Shown here: positions 44,610 to 53,922 of the stretch, one piece after another
Position numbering within the stretch: the stretch's first letter is position 1
Layout of the letters: each line of letters starts with the position of its first letter
Source: Cytophagales bacterium
GTDB taxonomy: Bacteria > Bacteroidota > Bacteroidia > Cytophagales > Cyclobacteriaceae
Assembly (NCBI GenBank): GCA_017303805.1
Contig: JAFLBQ010000005.1
Location: forward strand, 358,515 to 422,514
Reading direction: 5' to 3'
DNA: 64,000 nt
Made by a program: the position numbers and the translations under genes
Notes under the pieces: model-generated
Told to the model about the DNA's origin: nothing
Seen by the model: the letters and a program-made list of their open reading frames with translations, nothing else
The model's database searches: none

Positions 44610-45992
44610 ATGAAAAATTCAAAGAATGTAGTGTTGTTCTTGATTTTGGTTCTCGTGCTGATGTGGAACCCGGTAACATCGTATGTCTATTACTCCGCGC
44701 ATGAAGTGTACGATTCAAAAATCCTGAGCTTTATCTACTGGTTAATTCCGATTGTTGGAATACTGACTATTATCTATATAAAACGAAAGGATACTGTTTC
44801 GCCCAGGTTAGAAGGAATAGTGTTTAACAGTGCGTATGTGGGCATCCTGCTTGGGATTTTGATTCTGATTAATTTTTTGATTGGCATATTTACAAAACCT
44901 GATGCAAGTCCGGATGAGGTTCTGAAAAGAGAGGGTTTGATTTTTAAACCGAATTCGGCTGCGGTTTATACCACGGTAGAGTTTAACTACCGGGCCGACA
45001 TAAACAGTTTGGGGCTTCGCAACAAAGAAGTAAAAGTTGAAAAGGAAAAAGGTACGTACCGGATTTTATGTTTTGGTGACAGTTGGACGTTTGGCTGGGG
45101 TGTAGATGTAGAGCACAGTTGGCCCATGCAAATGGAAGATTATCTGAAGGCAAATGGTTATGCAAACGTAGAAGTTATTAATTGTGGCCAGGGCGGACAG
45201 TTTACTACAACCTATGCGCAATTTATTTCGAAAGCGGTACCGGTTTTGAAACCCGATTTGGTTTTGGTGGGCGTGCTGCAGCTCGATGACCTGGCGCAAC
45301 TCTTCGAAAATAAATTGACGGCTGTGAAGGCCAACGTAAACAACCCTAAAATTTTTATGAAGGCATTTCTGGGGGCCTCGTTTGGCAACTACCTGAAGTT
45401 GATAGCGAATAACAATGGTGCCATTGACATTAGAACCGTTTGGGAGGATAACAATAAAGGATTGATTAATGATTTCAAGGGGTTGCGTCAGCTACGGTTT
45501 ACTACCTTAAGCGACACGATTCAAACTTTATTCCGAACCGGAAACCTGAACCCAGGCTTGCTAAATAACTACATCGATTTCCCCGATCGCGTGGCCTTGT
45601 TTAATAACCCTCAGCTTCCGGTTACACAAGAAGCCATCCGGAGTATGACAGCAGATTTTGAAAAAATGAATGGGGTGTGCAAGGCAACTGGCGCTGCGTT
45701 GATGTTTGTTAATTTACCCATGAATTACTTTACAGGCCATCATGTAGAGCGAATGCCATCGGATGTGCTGAATGCGTATTATCTGGAGAATAATCACATT
45801 GATTCGGTTTACGCGGCCATTGCGCAAGCTAATCAACTTCCATACTTTCAGCTTACTCAACATTTTATTGATCTTACCGAAAAAGACAAGTACTTTTTCA
45901 AGTACGATGGCCATCCCAACAAAGCGGGCTATCTGGAAATAGCCAAAGAGATAGGGAAGCATTTGGTCGAAGCCCAGTACGTAAAGAAGTAA
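44610..45992 (+). CDS. Membrane-anchored SGNH hydrolase-like protein
   Basis: This 460-aa protein has three N-terminal membrane helices (about 7-24, 38-57, 74-95) and then an extracytoplasmic SGNH domain: block I LCFGDSWTFGWGVD (Ser158), block II NCGQGGQFT, block III VGVLQLDD, block V KYDGHPNKAGY with the Asp-x-His pair. This layout (short membrane part plus SGNH) recurs in enzymes that add or remove acyl groups on exported glycans. It follows the acetyltransferase by 86 bases and may complete a glycan-modification operon. The exact activity is unknown. Confidence 0.83.
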   Translation: MKNSKNVVLFLILVLVLMWNPVTSYVYYSAHEVYDSKILSFIYWLIPIVGILTIIYIKRKDTVSPRLEGIVFNSAYVGILLGILILINFLIGIFTKPDASPDEVLKREGLIFKPNSAAVYTTVEFNYRADINSLGLRNKEVKVEKEKGTYRILCFGDSWTFGWGVDVEHSWPMQMEDYLKANGYANVEVINCGQGGQFTTTYAQFISKAVPVLKPDLVLVGVLQLDDLAQLFENKLTAVKANVNNPKIFMKAFLGASFGNYLKLIANNNGAIDIRTVWEDNNKGLINDFKGLRQLRFTTLSDTIQTLFRTGNLNPGLLNNYIDFPDRVALFNNPQLPVTQEAIRSMTADFEKMNGVCKATGAALMFVNLPMNYFTGHHVERMPSDVLNAYYLENNHIDSVYAAIAQANQLPYFQLTQHFIDLTEKDKYFFKYDGHPNKAGYLEIAKEIGKHLVEAQYVKK

Positions 45993-46013
45993 GTTGATTA
46001 CGACTTTATTTCA

Positions 46014-46157
46014 AGTATCGTCTCCCGCTTCGGGGACGATACTATCGTAGTTGTTTATTTTAGAAGTGTTTTTCAAGTATCGTCTCCCGTTTCGGGGACT
46101 ATACTATTTGGTTATAGTGTTTTTAAAAAGGGCATCGTCCTCTGCGAGAGACGATGC
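46014..46157. repeat. Three consecutive hairpins between convergent genes
   Basis: Hairpin 1 (46014-46043) pairs AGTATCGTC with GACGATACT. Hairpin 2 (46076-46105) is the same unit with one change in an arm. Hairpin 3 (46132-46157) pairs GCATCGTC with GACGATGC. Units 1 and 2 are 62 bases apart and share flanks (TTTCAAGTATCGTCTCCCG). They sit between the ends of the SGNH and PorP-SPOR genes, so they could end transcription from both sides or be REP-like elements. Confidence 0.75.
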
Positions 46158-46198
46158 GGGGATTGTAAGTGGCCCGCGCCTAACCACTAGCCAGGAAT

Positions 46199-47602
46199 CT
46201 ACTCTATGCTTAAAATCCAGGTGTCCTTAAGAGTCAACTTATTTTCCTTGCGATAACTATCGCGCAACTTCTTAGCTTCATCCAATGTGGCCACGTTACC
46301 CAGGTGCACGTAGTAATATTCTTTAATAGGAGAATAGGAGACTGTTGCCTGGTAACCTTCTTTCTTCAGGTTGTTCATGTAGGCAAGTGCATTTTGGTTT
46401 GATCGGAAGGCTCCCACCACTACATAATGTCCGGGCTTAAGTCCACGCCCATTAAGAGTAACTAATTTCTCTTTCTCCTTTGGTTCTGGCTCTGGTTGCG
46501 GTGTAACTTCTATCGGTTTTTCAACCACTTGCTTTTGCTCGGTTGTTATTTTTTGTTCAGTTACTTTTTGCTCAGGTTGTTGAGTTGGTTCTACCACGGG
46601 TTTCTCTACAACCGGTTTTACTTCTTCTACTGGTTGTTTCACCACGGTAGGTTGTACGGGCTCTTCTTTCGCCTGCGGGGTAGGGCTGGCGGGTCGTACT
46701 GCCCGGTTCTTTTTACCTATCCGTAGATTCACATGAATTTCGTGCGATCCGGTGCCAAACCCATCGGCTATTTTAGGAGCGAATTCATAGGCATACCCGA
46801 TATTAATTTTTTCCTTAAGGGTAAATCCTAAAAAACCGGCCGGTCCGTAATCCTGGCGGTAAGAGCCCCCGGCCCACAACAGGTTATCAACTTTAAAAAC
46901 GCCCATAACTTCTACCTGGTTCGATTTAATTTCGTTGGTGCGATACAAAACGTACGGTTCAAAAGAAAATCTCTCGCCCAATTTGAAATTATAGCTTAAT
47001 GAGGTAAAGGTGTTTTTAAGGGCATCCAGCCTGGGCGCGTTAAAGGCATCGGCTGAAATAACCTTCGAATAGAATAAACTGGGCAAAGCAAAACCAATTT
47101 TGAGGTTATTAAATTGATAGTGCATTCCAAATTGCCCATCGAGATTGGATGTGTTGGAGTTATTGAGCGAGGGGTCGGTCGGGTCGTCAACCTTACTTAA
47201 ATCAACCCGGCTCATGGAGTAACCCATAGTTAAACCAAATCCAATTTTATGATTTACTTCGGTGCTCTTACCTAAATATACCTGGTAGGCGAACGAAGCA
47301 GCGCCTGTGTTGGTTTGCATTACCCCGGCTCTGTCGTTGTAAACATTTATTGCCCAGCCCATTTTATGATTAACCGGTATTTGCAAATTGGCAGTTAACG
47401 TGGTTGGCGCGCCCTCAAATTGAGCCCACTGTTTTCTGGTATTCAGGTTTAATTCGGTATAGCCGCTGGGGGCGATAAACGATGGATTTAATAAATAAGG
47501 GCTTAAAAAATAATGATTGTAAATCAGGTTTTGCTGGGCTGTAACCGAACCCATCAAAACCTGAAAAAAAGTAAGAAATGCAACAGTTCTAAATAAGGCC
47601 AT
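46199..47602 (-). CDS. PorP/SprF-family protein fused to a SPOR domain
   Basis: This 467-aa protein has a signal peptide (cleavage near VTAQQ), then the PorP/SprF opening LIYNHYFLSPYLLNPSFIAP with TRKQWAQFEGAP and a beta-barrel of about 300 residues. A Pro/Glu/Val/Gln-rich linker (about 305-385) follows. The last ~80 residues form a SPOR-type domain: GHYVVVGAFRSNQNALAYM ... YYVHLGNVATLDEAKKL. SPOR domains bind denuded septal peptidoglycan, whereas PorP/SprF barrels normally end at the barrel. The gene begins 9 bases after the stop of the type B CTD protein and is co-transcribed with it, so it is likely its dedicated secretion or anchoring partner with an added wall-binding tail. Confidence 0.85.
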   Translation of the reverse strand: MALFRTVAFLTFFQVLMGSVTAQQNLIYNHYFLSPYLLNPSFIAPSGYTELNLNTRKQWAQFEGAPTTLTANLQIPVNHKMGWAINVYNDRAGVMQTNTGAASFAYQVYLGKSTEVNHKIGFGLTMGYSMSRVDLSKVDDPTDPSLNNSNTSNLDGQFGMHYQFNNLKIGFALPSLFYSKVISADAFNAPRLDALKNTFTSLSYNFKLGERFSFEPYVLYRTNEIKSNQVEVMGVFKVDNLLWAGGSYRQDYGPAGFLGFTLKEKINIGYAYEFAPKIADGFGTGSHEIHVNLRIGKKNRAVRPASPTPQAKEEPVQPTVVKQPVEEVKPVVEKPVVEPTQQPEQKVTEQKITTEQKQVVEKPIEVTPQPEPEPKEKEKLVTLNGRGLKPGHYVVVGAFRSNQNALAYMNNLKKEGYQATVSYSPIKEYYYVHLGNVATLDEAKKLRDSYRKENKLTLKDTWILSIE

Positions 47603-47610
47603 GCAAAATG

Positions 47611-50600
47611 CTATCTGATTAGGGTTACGGTGGCTTTAAGAGGTTTTTTGTCCGCGCACCGAATTACGTAAAAATAAACTCCCTGTGGAAGCAAAGAGCC
47701 ATTAAATGTTCCGTTCCATTCTGTTGTATAGCCTTTGGAAGTGTAAACTTTTTGGCCTTGTCGGTTAAAAACCTCAATGGTACAATCATCCAGCAGATCC
47801 GCATTGTTAATATGCCAGGTTTCGGTACTAATGTCTCCTTTTCCATCGGGCGAGAAGGTTTTATTAGGTTTTACGATTGGCTCTTCTTCGCGCACCAGCA
47901 GGTTAACTATGTCAGTGCCGGTTAGCCCTTCACCATCCGCTACGGTAATGGTAAATTGATATACCCCGGGGCTCAGGTTGGTTAAATCCAGAAAGGTAGT
48001 GTCATTTGGATTGATGGGTACCAGGCTGCCTCCGGTCTGAGTCCATAAGTAGGAAGCAATAATTCCATCAGGATCTGAAGCACTTACTGTTATCTGAATT
48101 GAATTTGTTGGTAATTGAATTACACGGTCGCCCCCGGCATTAACCACAGGAGGTAGGTTGGAAGGTTGGGCAGCAAAGACAGTTACCACTGCATTGCTTG
48201 AATTGGTCAGGCCTCCATCATCGGTAGCTGTTAACTGAAAAACGTAGGTGCCTTCAATCAAATTACTAAGTGAAAGTGTAAGCGTGTTGTTGCCGGTTAA
48301 GGTAGCTGCGGGCCCGGAAAGTTTAGACCAGCTAACGGAGGCAATAGAGCCATCATCTGTAGCCGCACCGGTTAATACTGCGGTGGTGGTGGGGAGTACC
48401 ACATTTTTGTTTCCACCGGCACTCACCACCGGTGGCAAATTCGCATCGGCAGGAAGTACGGTTACAGTAACCTGGCTTGATCCCGTTGCACCAAGATTGT
48501 CGGTAACAGTTAACCGGAATTGATAGGTACCCTCCACCATATTGGTTACGCTTAGCGTAGCGGTGTTGTCGTTTGTAAGTGTACAGGAGGGGCCACTTAA
48601 TTTTACCCAACTGTAACTTGCAATTGTGCCGTCAGGATCGCTTCCGCTACCTGCCAGGGTTACACTGTTGATGGGGAGTTTAATGGTTTGATTGGCCCCC
48701 GCATTGGCAAATGGCGATTGATTGGCTGTAGCAGGGTTTACCGTAACCTGAGCTTCATTAAATGCAGAAGAACCTAAGTTATCGGTGGCCGTGAACCGGA
48801 ACCTGTACACCCCTTGAATAAGATTATTAACGGTGAGTAAGGTGGAGGTAGCATTTACTAAGGTTGCTGCCGAAGGCCCGCTAATCTGTGTCCATAGCCG
48901 GCTTGCGATTGATCCATCCGGATCGCTGGCGCTACCCGATAGTTGCACCGTGTTAACCGGAAGAAAAATTATTTTGTCGCCTCCTGCACTCACAATAGGG
49001 GCTTGATTGATGGATGCCGGATTAACGGTTAATGTCATGTCATCGATAGCGGATGCGCCATTGTTATCGGTAACCTGCAAGCGGAATGTGTAAATACCTT
49101 CAAGCAGATTATTTACAGTAAGAACCGCATTGGTAGCTGTACCCAGGGTAACGGTTGGTCCGGATACTTTGGTCCAGAGATAAGAGGCAATAAAGCCATC
49201 CGCATCGCTGCCAGAGCCATTGATGTTAGCGGTATTGGTAGGTAAGGTTACAATTAAATCCGGTCCGGCATTGGCAATGGGTGGTTGATTTACGGCAGCA
49301 GAATTTACGGTAACCACTACGTCATCATTATTGGTTGCGCCTTTGTCATCGGTTACCGTTAATCGGAATGTGTACACACCTTCTACTAAATTGGAAAGCG
49401 AGAGCGTAGCCGTATTGTCATTTGTGAGCGTGGCCGCAGGGCCGCTTAATTTGGTCCATAGGTAAGATACAACAATGCCATCGGCATCGCTGCCGGTACC
49501 AAACAGGGTAACGCTGTTGGTGGGTAACACCAAAACTTGATCGGGACCAGCGAAAGCCTGCGGTGGCTGATTAACCGCAGCCGGCAATACGGTAACCGTT
49601 GCTTGCGCAAAGGCCGTTAAACCTCCGTTGTCGGTTACGGTTAAACGGAATACATAAATACCTTCTACCAGGTTACTAACCGATGCGGTTGGAATGGTGG
49701 TGTTGGTTAAGGTGGCTGCAGGGCCGCTCACCTTTGTCCATAAGTAAGAGGCAATTGTTCCATCCGGATCGGATCCGGACCCGACTAAATTAGTGGAATT
49801 AACCGGTAAGGTTAATGTTTGATTAGCACCGGCACTAGCTACCGGAGGTTGATTGGTTGCAGCCGGGTTAACCGTAAGGGTAACGTTACTCGAACCGGTT
49901 GCACCTCCATTGTCTGTTACGGTAAGTCTAAATACGTAGGTTCCATCGGAAGGTACCTGAACTGTAAGTGTAGGTGTATTGCTATTGGTGAGTGTAGCTG
50001 CCGGACCGCTAATTTGTATCCAGTTATAAGCTACAACCGTACCGTCCGGGTCTGTGCCCGAGCCGGTAAAATTGGTAGAGTTAGTAGGCAACGTGATCGA
50101 TTTATCAGGGCCGGCATTTGCCACAGGCGATTGGTTGGTGGCCGATTGAACAATCACATTGACCTCTCTGAAGGCCGAAGCACCATCGTTATCGGTAACG
50201 GTGATTCTGAAAGTGTAGGTACCCTGTACTAAATTACTTGCCGTTAAGGAGGCAGTAGTAATGCCACTCATGGTTGGGCTGGATGGCCCGGATACGGTGG
50301 TCCATAAGTAGGAGGCAATGGTTCCATCTGCATCGGAAGCAACCGCTGTAAAGATAACGCTGGAAGTGGGTAATGTAATGGTTTGGTTTGCGAGGGAGTT
50401 GATGGTAGGTGGTTGGTTGGCAGCAAACACCGAAACAGTTACGTCATCGCTGGCTGTTGCTCCGAGATTATCTGTAACTGTAACCCGGAAAACATAAACT
50501 CCGGCCACCAGGTTGCTCAACGAAAAACTGGCCGTTGTACTTCCGGTTCCTGTGAAAGTAGGGCCGCTAACTTTGATCCATAGATAGGAAGCAATTGTTC

Positions 50601-52839
50601 CATCCGGATCACTGGCTATTGCCTGAAGTAAGGTACTATTTGCTGGCAAGGTAAGATTTACATCGGCACCGGCATTTACTATTGGAGATTGATTGATGGC
50701 AGCCGGCAGTACGGTGAGTATCATATCATCAAAGCCGGTTGCTCCCTGGTTATCGGTTACGGTTAATCTGAAAACATAAGTACCCTCAATCAGGTTTGAG
50801 GCAGTGAGAGTTGCTGTATTCTGATTGGCGAGTGTGGCAGCAGGCCCGCTTTGTTTTGTCCATGAATAAGATGCAATGGTGCCGTCTGCATCGGTACCGG
50901 AGCCATTAATTACTCTGGAATTTGTAGGTAGGGTTATCGACAGGTCGGGTCCTGCATTTGCTACCGGTGGTACGTTTACAGGGGCTGCATTTACTGTTAC
51001 CGTTACGTTAGCAAAACCGGTGGCACTATTATTATCGGTAACGGTTAGTCTGAAAATATAAACGCCTTGTATCAAATTGCTTACACTAACAGTAGTAGTA
51101 GTAGCATTTGTTAATGTAGCGGTATTCGGTCCGTTTACCTGGGTCCAAAGATATCCAGTTATAGTTCCATCAGGGTCGGAGCCAGACCCCGTAATATTAG
51201 TTGAACTGGTGGGGAGGGTAATGGTAATGTTAGAACCTGCATTGGCTGTTGGCGATTGATTGGAACCGATAACCGTTACCGTTGCTTCCTGAAATCCGGT
51301 GGCACCGTTATTATCGGTGGCTGTAAGCCGAACCACGTAGATGCCGGCAATCAACCCTGAAAGCGTTAAGGTTGGCGTAGTAATATTGGTAAGCGTTGCC
51401 GGAGGCCCACTTACTTTTTCCCATAAGTAGCTAACAACCCATCCATCTACATCGCTACCCCATCCATATAAAGTTACGGTGTTGGTGGGTAGCCAAATGG
51501 TTTTGTTACCACCGGTTTCTGGTGCAGGCGGTTGATTCACAGCCACGGTAACATTTACATCGTCTGATGCCGTAGCACCCACGTTATCGGTAACGGTTAG
51601 CCTAAAAACGTAAGCTCCCTGTACCAGATTACTCAAACTTAATGTGGAGGTTGTGGTGCCAGCCATAGTAGCTGCGGGTCCACTTACTTTTGTCCACAGG
51701 TAGGAAGCAATGGAACCATCGGGATCGGATCCACTTCCCACCAGGTTGAGTGAATTTGCAGGCAAGGTGAGTATTTTATCAGATCCGGCATTGGCCACCG
51801 GGTTTTGGTTACCACCCAGCAGGGTTACTTTTACATCATCGAATGCGGTTTGTCCGGTGCTGCTTGTGGCGGTAAGTCTGAAAGTATAAACGCCAACAAC
51901 CATTCCGGACAGTGAAAGTGTGGCAATGTTTGTATTCGTCATTGTAACGGCTGGTCCGCTGAGCTTTGTCCAGCTATAGGAAGTAATAGTTCCCGTTGTT
52001 GTGGAGGCTATACCGGTAACGGTCGTTGAGGTAGTAGGTAGGGCAATGGTTTTGTCAACACCCGCGCTTACAGAAAGTCCTTGCTTAACCTGCTGCATCA
52101 TCCATTCATAAACATTGGGCGTATGCAGCGAGTTGTCGGTTCGATAGGCGTTGTTCCAGGCATCGTGCCAAACTCCGGGGTAAATTGTATAAATAGGAGT
52201 AGGAACTATTGCCGGGGTACAGGCATTAATTGCGTTAATCATATTGGTGGTTCTTGAAATAGGTACCACCGTGTCAGCATCCCCATGAAATGCCCAAATC
52301 GGAATATTGTTTGTTCGGTACGTGCAAGCCCACGAGAGTGTATTATAGCCTCCGCAAATGGGAGCCAAAGCTGCGACTTTCTGAGGAAAATTAGCCACGT
52401 ATTCCCATGCGCCACCACCGCCAAGGCTTAATCCGGTAATATAAATTCTGGACGGATCAATCCGCAGGTAACTTTTTACGTGCTCAACAACTTCATCCAT
52501 ATACCATGTAGGCCAGGTTCCATAAGCAGTTTTCAATTGCGGTGAAATCAGGATAAACGGGAATTGGAATCCTTCAACAACATAGCGCGGAGGGCCATTG
52601 TAGGCAACCATTGGTAAATCGGTGGTACCATTGCCTCTTTCACCTATACCATGAAAGAAGATTACTATCGGGTAGTTGTTGGAGTTTGAGTTGTAGTCAG
52701 GCGGGAGGTACTCGTAATACCCGATTGCATTAGTTGGGGTTATTTTAGCAGTTTGGTTTTGGCCAAATAAGCCTGCAATAGGTAAGAGAATGCCAAAACA
52801 AAGGGTTATGAATTTGGCATTGATTTTTGCTTGCCTCAT
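47611..52839 (-). CDS. Secreted esterase/PKD-repeat giant protein with gliding-motility C-terminal domain
   Basis: The start is set at ATG 52839 (signal peptide RQAKINAKFITLCFG..., LFGQ); an upstream frame opening would add 14 residues. The 1742-aa protein has an N-terminal alpha/beta-hydrolase (about 25-250) with FFHGIGERG, nucleophile motif GLSLGGGG, acid in FHGDADT and histidine in GVWHDAW. Fifteen PKD/REJ-like repeats of ~90 aa follow (each with AGxDxxxxLP, GSGSDPDGxIASYLW, VFRLTVTDN). The C-terminal ~85 residues are a type B/gliding CTD (FSPDGKGD..., FNRQGQKVY, ending VTLIR). It is exported by the T9SS and probably combines esterase activity with a long stalk. It is directly upstream of the PorP-SPOR gene. 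Confidence 0.88.
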   Translation of the reverse strand: MRQAKINAKFITLCFGILLPIAGLFGQNQTAKITPTNAIGYYEYLPPDYNSNSNNYPIVIFFHGIGERGNGTTDLPMVAYNGPPRYVVEGFQFPFILISPQLKTAYGTWPTWYMDEVVEHVKSYLRIDPSRIYITGLSLGGGGAWEYVANFPQKVAALAPICGGYNTLSWACTYRTNNIPIWAFHGDADTVVPISRTTNMINAINACTPAIVPTPIYTIYPGVWHDAWNNAYRTDNSLHTPNVYEWMMQQVKQGLSVSAGVDKTIALPTTSTTVTGIASTTTGTITSYSWTKLSGPAVTMTNTNIATLSLSGMVVGVYTFRLTATSSTGQTAFDDVKVTLLGGNQNPVANAGSDKILTLPANSLNLVGSGSDPDGSIASYLWTKVSGPAATMAGTTTSTLSLSNLVQGAYVFRLTVTDNVGATASDDVNVTVAVNQPPAPETGGNKTIWLPTNTVTLYGWGSDVDGWVVSYLWEKVSGPPATLTNITTPTLTLSGLIAGIYVVRLTATDNNGATGFQEATVTVIGSNQSPTANAGSNITITLPTSSTNITGSGSDPDGTITGYLWTQVNGPNTATLTNATTTTVSVSNLIQGVYIFRLTVTDNNSATGFANVTVTVNAAPVNVPPVANAGPDLSITLPTNSRVINGSGTDADGTIASYSWTKQSGPAATLANQNTATLTASNLIEGTYVFRLTVTDNQGATGFDDMILTVLPAAINQSPIVNAGADVNLTLPANSTLLQAIASDPDGTIASYLWIKVSGPTFTGTGSTTASFSLSNLVAGVYVFRVTVTDNLGATASDDVTVSVFAANQPPTINSLANQTITLPTSSVIFTAVASDADGTIASYLWTTVSGPSSPTMSGITTASLTASNLVQGTYTFRITVTDNDGASAFREVNVIVQSATNQSPVANAGPDKSITLPTNSTNFTGSGTDPDGTVVAYNWIQISGPAATLTNSNTPTLTVQVPSDGTYVFRLTVTDNGGATGSSNVTLTVNPAATNQPPVASAGANQTLTLPVNSTNLVGSGSDPDGTIASYLWTKVSGPAATLTNTTIPTASVSNLVEGIYVFRLTVTDNGGLTAFAQATVTVLPAAVNQPPQAFAGPDQVLVLPTNSVTLFGTGSDADGIVVSYLWTKLSGPAATLTNDNTATLSLSNLVEGVYTFRLTVTDDKGATNNDDVVVTVNSAAVNQPPIANAGPDLIVTLPTNTANINGSGSDADGFIASYLWTKVSGPTVTLGTATNAVLTVNNLLEGIYTFRLQVTDNNGASAIDDMTLTVNPASINQAPIVSAGGDKIIFLPVNTVQLSGSASDPDGSIASRLWTQISGPSAATLVNATSTLLTVNNLIQGVYRFRFTATDNLGSSAFNEAQVTVNPATANQSPFANAGANQTIKLPINSVTLAGSGSDPDGTIASYSWVKLSGPSCTLTNDNTATLSVTNMVEGTYQFRLTVTDNLGATGSSQVTVTVLPADANLPPVVSAGGNKNVVLPTTTAVLTGAATDDGSIASVSWSKLSGPAATLTGNNTLTLSLSNLIEGTYVFQLTATDDGGLTNSSNAVVTVFAAQPSNLPPVVNAGGDRVIQLPTNSIQITVSASDPDGIIASYLWTQTGGSLVPINPNDTTFLDLTNLSPGVYQFTITVADGEGLTGTDIVNLLVREEEPIVKPNKTFSPDGKGDISTETWHINNADLLDDCTIEVFNRQGQKVYTSKGYTTEWNGTFNGSLLPQGVYFYVIRCADKKPLKATVTLIR
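47905..52080 (-). repeat. Fifteen tandem PKD-like coding repeats
   Basis: Fifteen units of about 90 codons, each starting near an AGxxxxxxLPxxS motif and ending near FRLTVTDNxGAT, separated by linkers such as TVNPAAVNQPP. They were counted by eye. The copies differ at many silent positions, so the array is old rather than freshly amplified. Confidence 0.8.
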
Positions 52840-52984
52840 AGGAGGGTGGGTTAAAATGATAGAACTATATACAAAAACCAAAGAAGAGGTAATTCTTATC
52901 GTTTTGTAAGTGAATCTGTTTTTTTCAATTAATACTTGTTATCAAAAAGTGCAAATTTTCAATGATTTTGCATTTTTTTGACCT

Positions 52985-53902
52985 TTACCGAAGTTCAAGG
53001 TAATAAATTTTCCCGCCCAAAATTCCCATTTCCTTCTCGTCAACAATATAAAGTTGTGTGTTCGTGCGAAAGGCAATTCCGGCCTTATGCGTATAGCTAT
53101 CCAACTCCAGTTTCGTAATTTTTCCAGTCGAAAATTGATGCCCGGTAAACCCGGAAATTAACCACACCCTTGAATGGCCCAAAAGTGCCACGGTTGACCG
53201 ATCGGGGCTAAGCGCTGCGCCCGTTACCCAATTATTCATCATCAGATCATTTCCAAGAAACAGGCTGTCTGTTAGAACCGCAATGTGATCACCCGGTTGG
53301 TTGGGTAACCGATACACCTTGGTAAAACCTGTAAATGGCACCGTTCGGTTTTTGGTAAAAATGTAGATATAGTTACCTAAAACAATCATGGCGTCAGCAT
53401 CAAAATTACGATCGCGTAAAGGTGGCGGAAAAGCAACCTGGTCTTCGTATGAAAAATTGATAATATCGGGCAAGGCAACTGGGGTCTTAATAAATTCAGG
53501 ATTGGCAATTTTCAAAATTTTAAGATCCCTTCGGTCATTCTGATTATTACCGAACGCGCCTATATAAATATTCCGCAGACTATCCATAGCCAAATCTTCC
53601 CAGCCATTATTAAGGCTGTTAATGTGGATACTATTAATAAGACTACCAGTAGAGTCCACACAAAATAATACTGCGATACCATCGTCATTATGGGTCCAGA
53701 ATTTTCCGGCTGAAGTAATGGCAAGTCCGGAAGCTTCGTTGATATGACTGGGCAGTCTGCCAGTTTCTCTCAACTGCTTTTGTTTGGTTAATTCTATTTT
53801 AGAATGACTTTGTGCGTACGTCTGAAACTGAACGCTTAGAATAAGTAAAAAGAAATAAATAAAAACGTACGATTTACAATAGCGGGTAATCAAATACGAC
53901 AT
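52985..53902 (-). CDS. Secreted beta-propeller protein (SdiA/phytase-like propeller)
   Basis: This 305-aa protein has a signal peptide (VFIYFFLLILSVQFQTYAQ) and propeller-like repeats: INEASGLAITSAGKFWTHND, GWEDLAMDSLRNIYIGAFGN with NQNDRRDLKILKI, and FDADAMIVLGNYIYIFTKN. The order 'EASGLa..W.hND', 'WEDla', 'iGdfGNN...R' matches a family often annotated as esterase-like activity of phytase. No catalytic residues could be assigned. It is 20 bases after the GT4 gene and appears to be the last gene of the six-gene glycan operon, so it may bind or process the product outside the cell. Confidence 0.7.
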   Translation of the reverse strand: MSYLITRYCKSYVFIYFFLLILSVQFQTYAQSHSKIELTKQKQLRETGRLPSHINEASGLAITSAGKFWTHNDDGIAVLFCVDSTGSLINSIHINSLNNGWEDLAMDSLRNIYIGAFGNNQNDRRDLKILKIANPEFIKTPVALPDIINFSYEDQVAFPPPLRDRNFDADAMIVLGNYIYIFTKNRTVPFTGFTKVYRLPNQPGDHIAVLTDSLFLGNDLMMNNWVTGAALSPDRSTVALLGHSRVWLISGFTGHQFSTGKITKLELDSYTHKAGIAFRTNTQLYIVDEKEMGILGGKIYYLELR

Positions 53903-53922
53903 ACTACAACTCCTTAAGAAGC

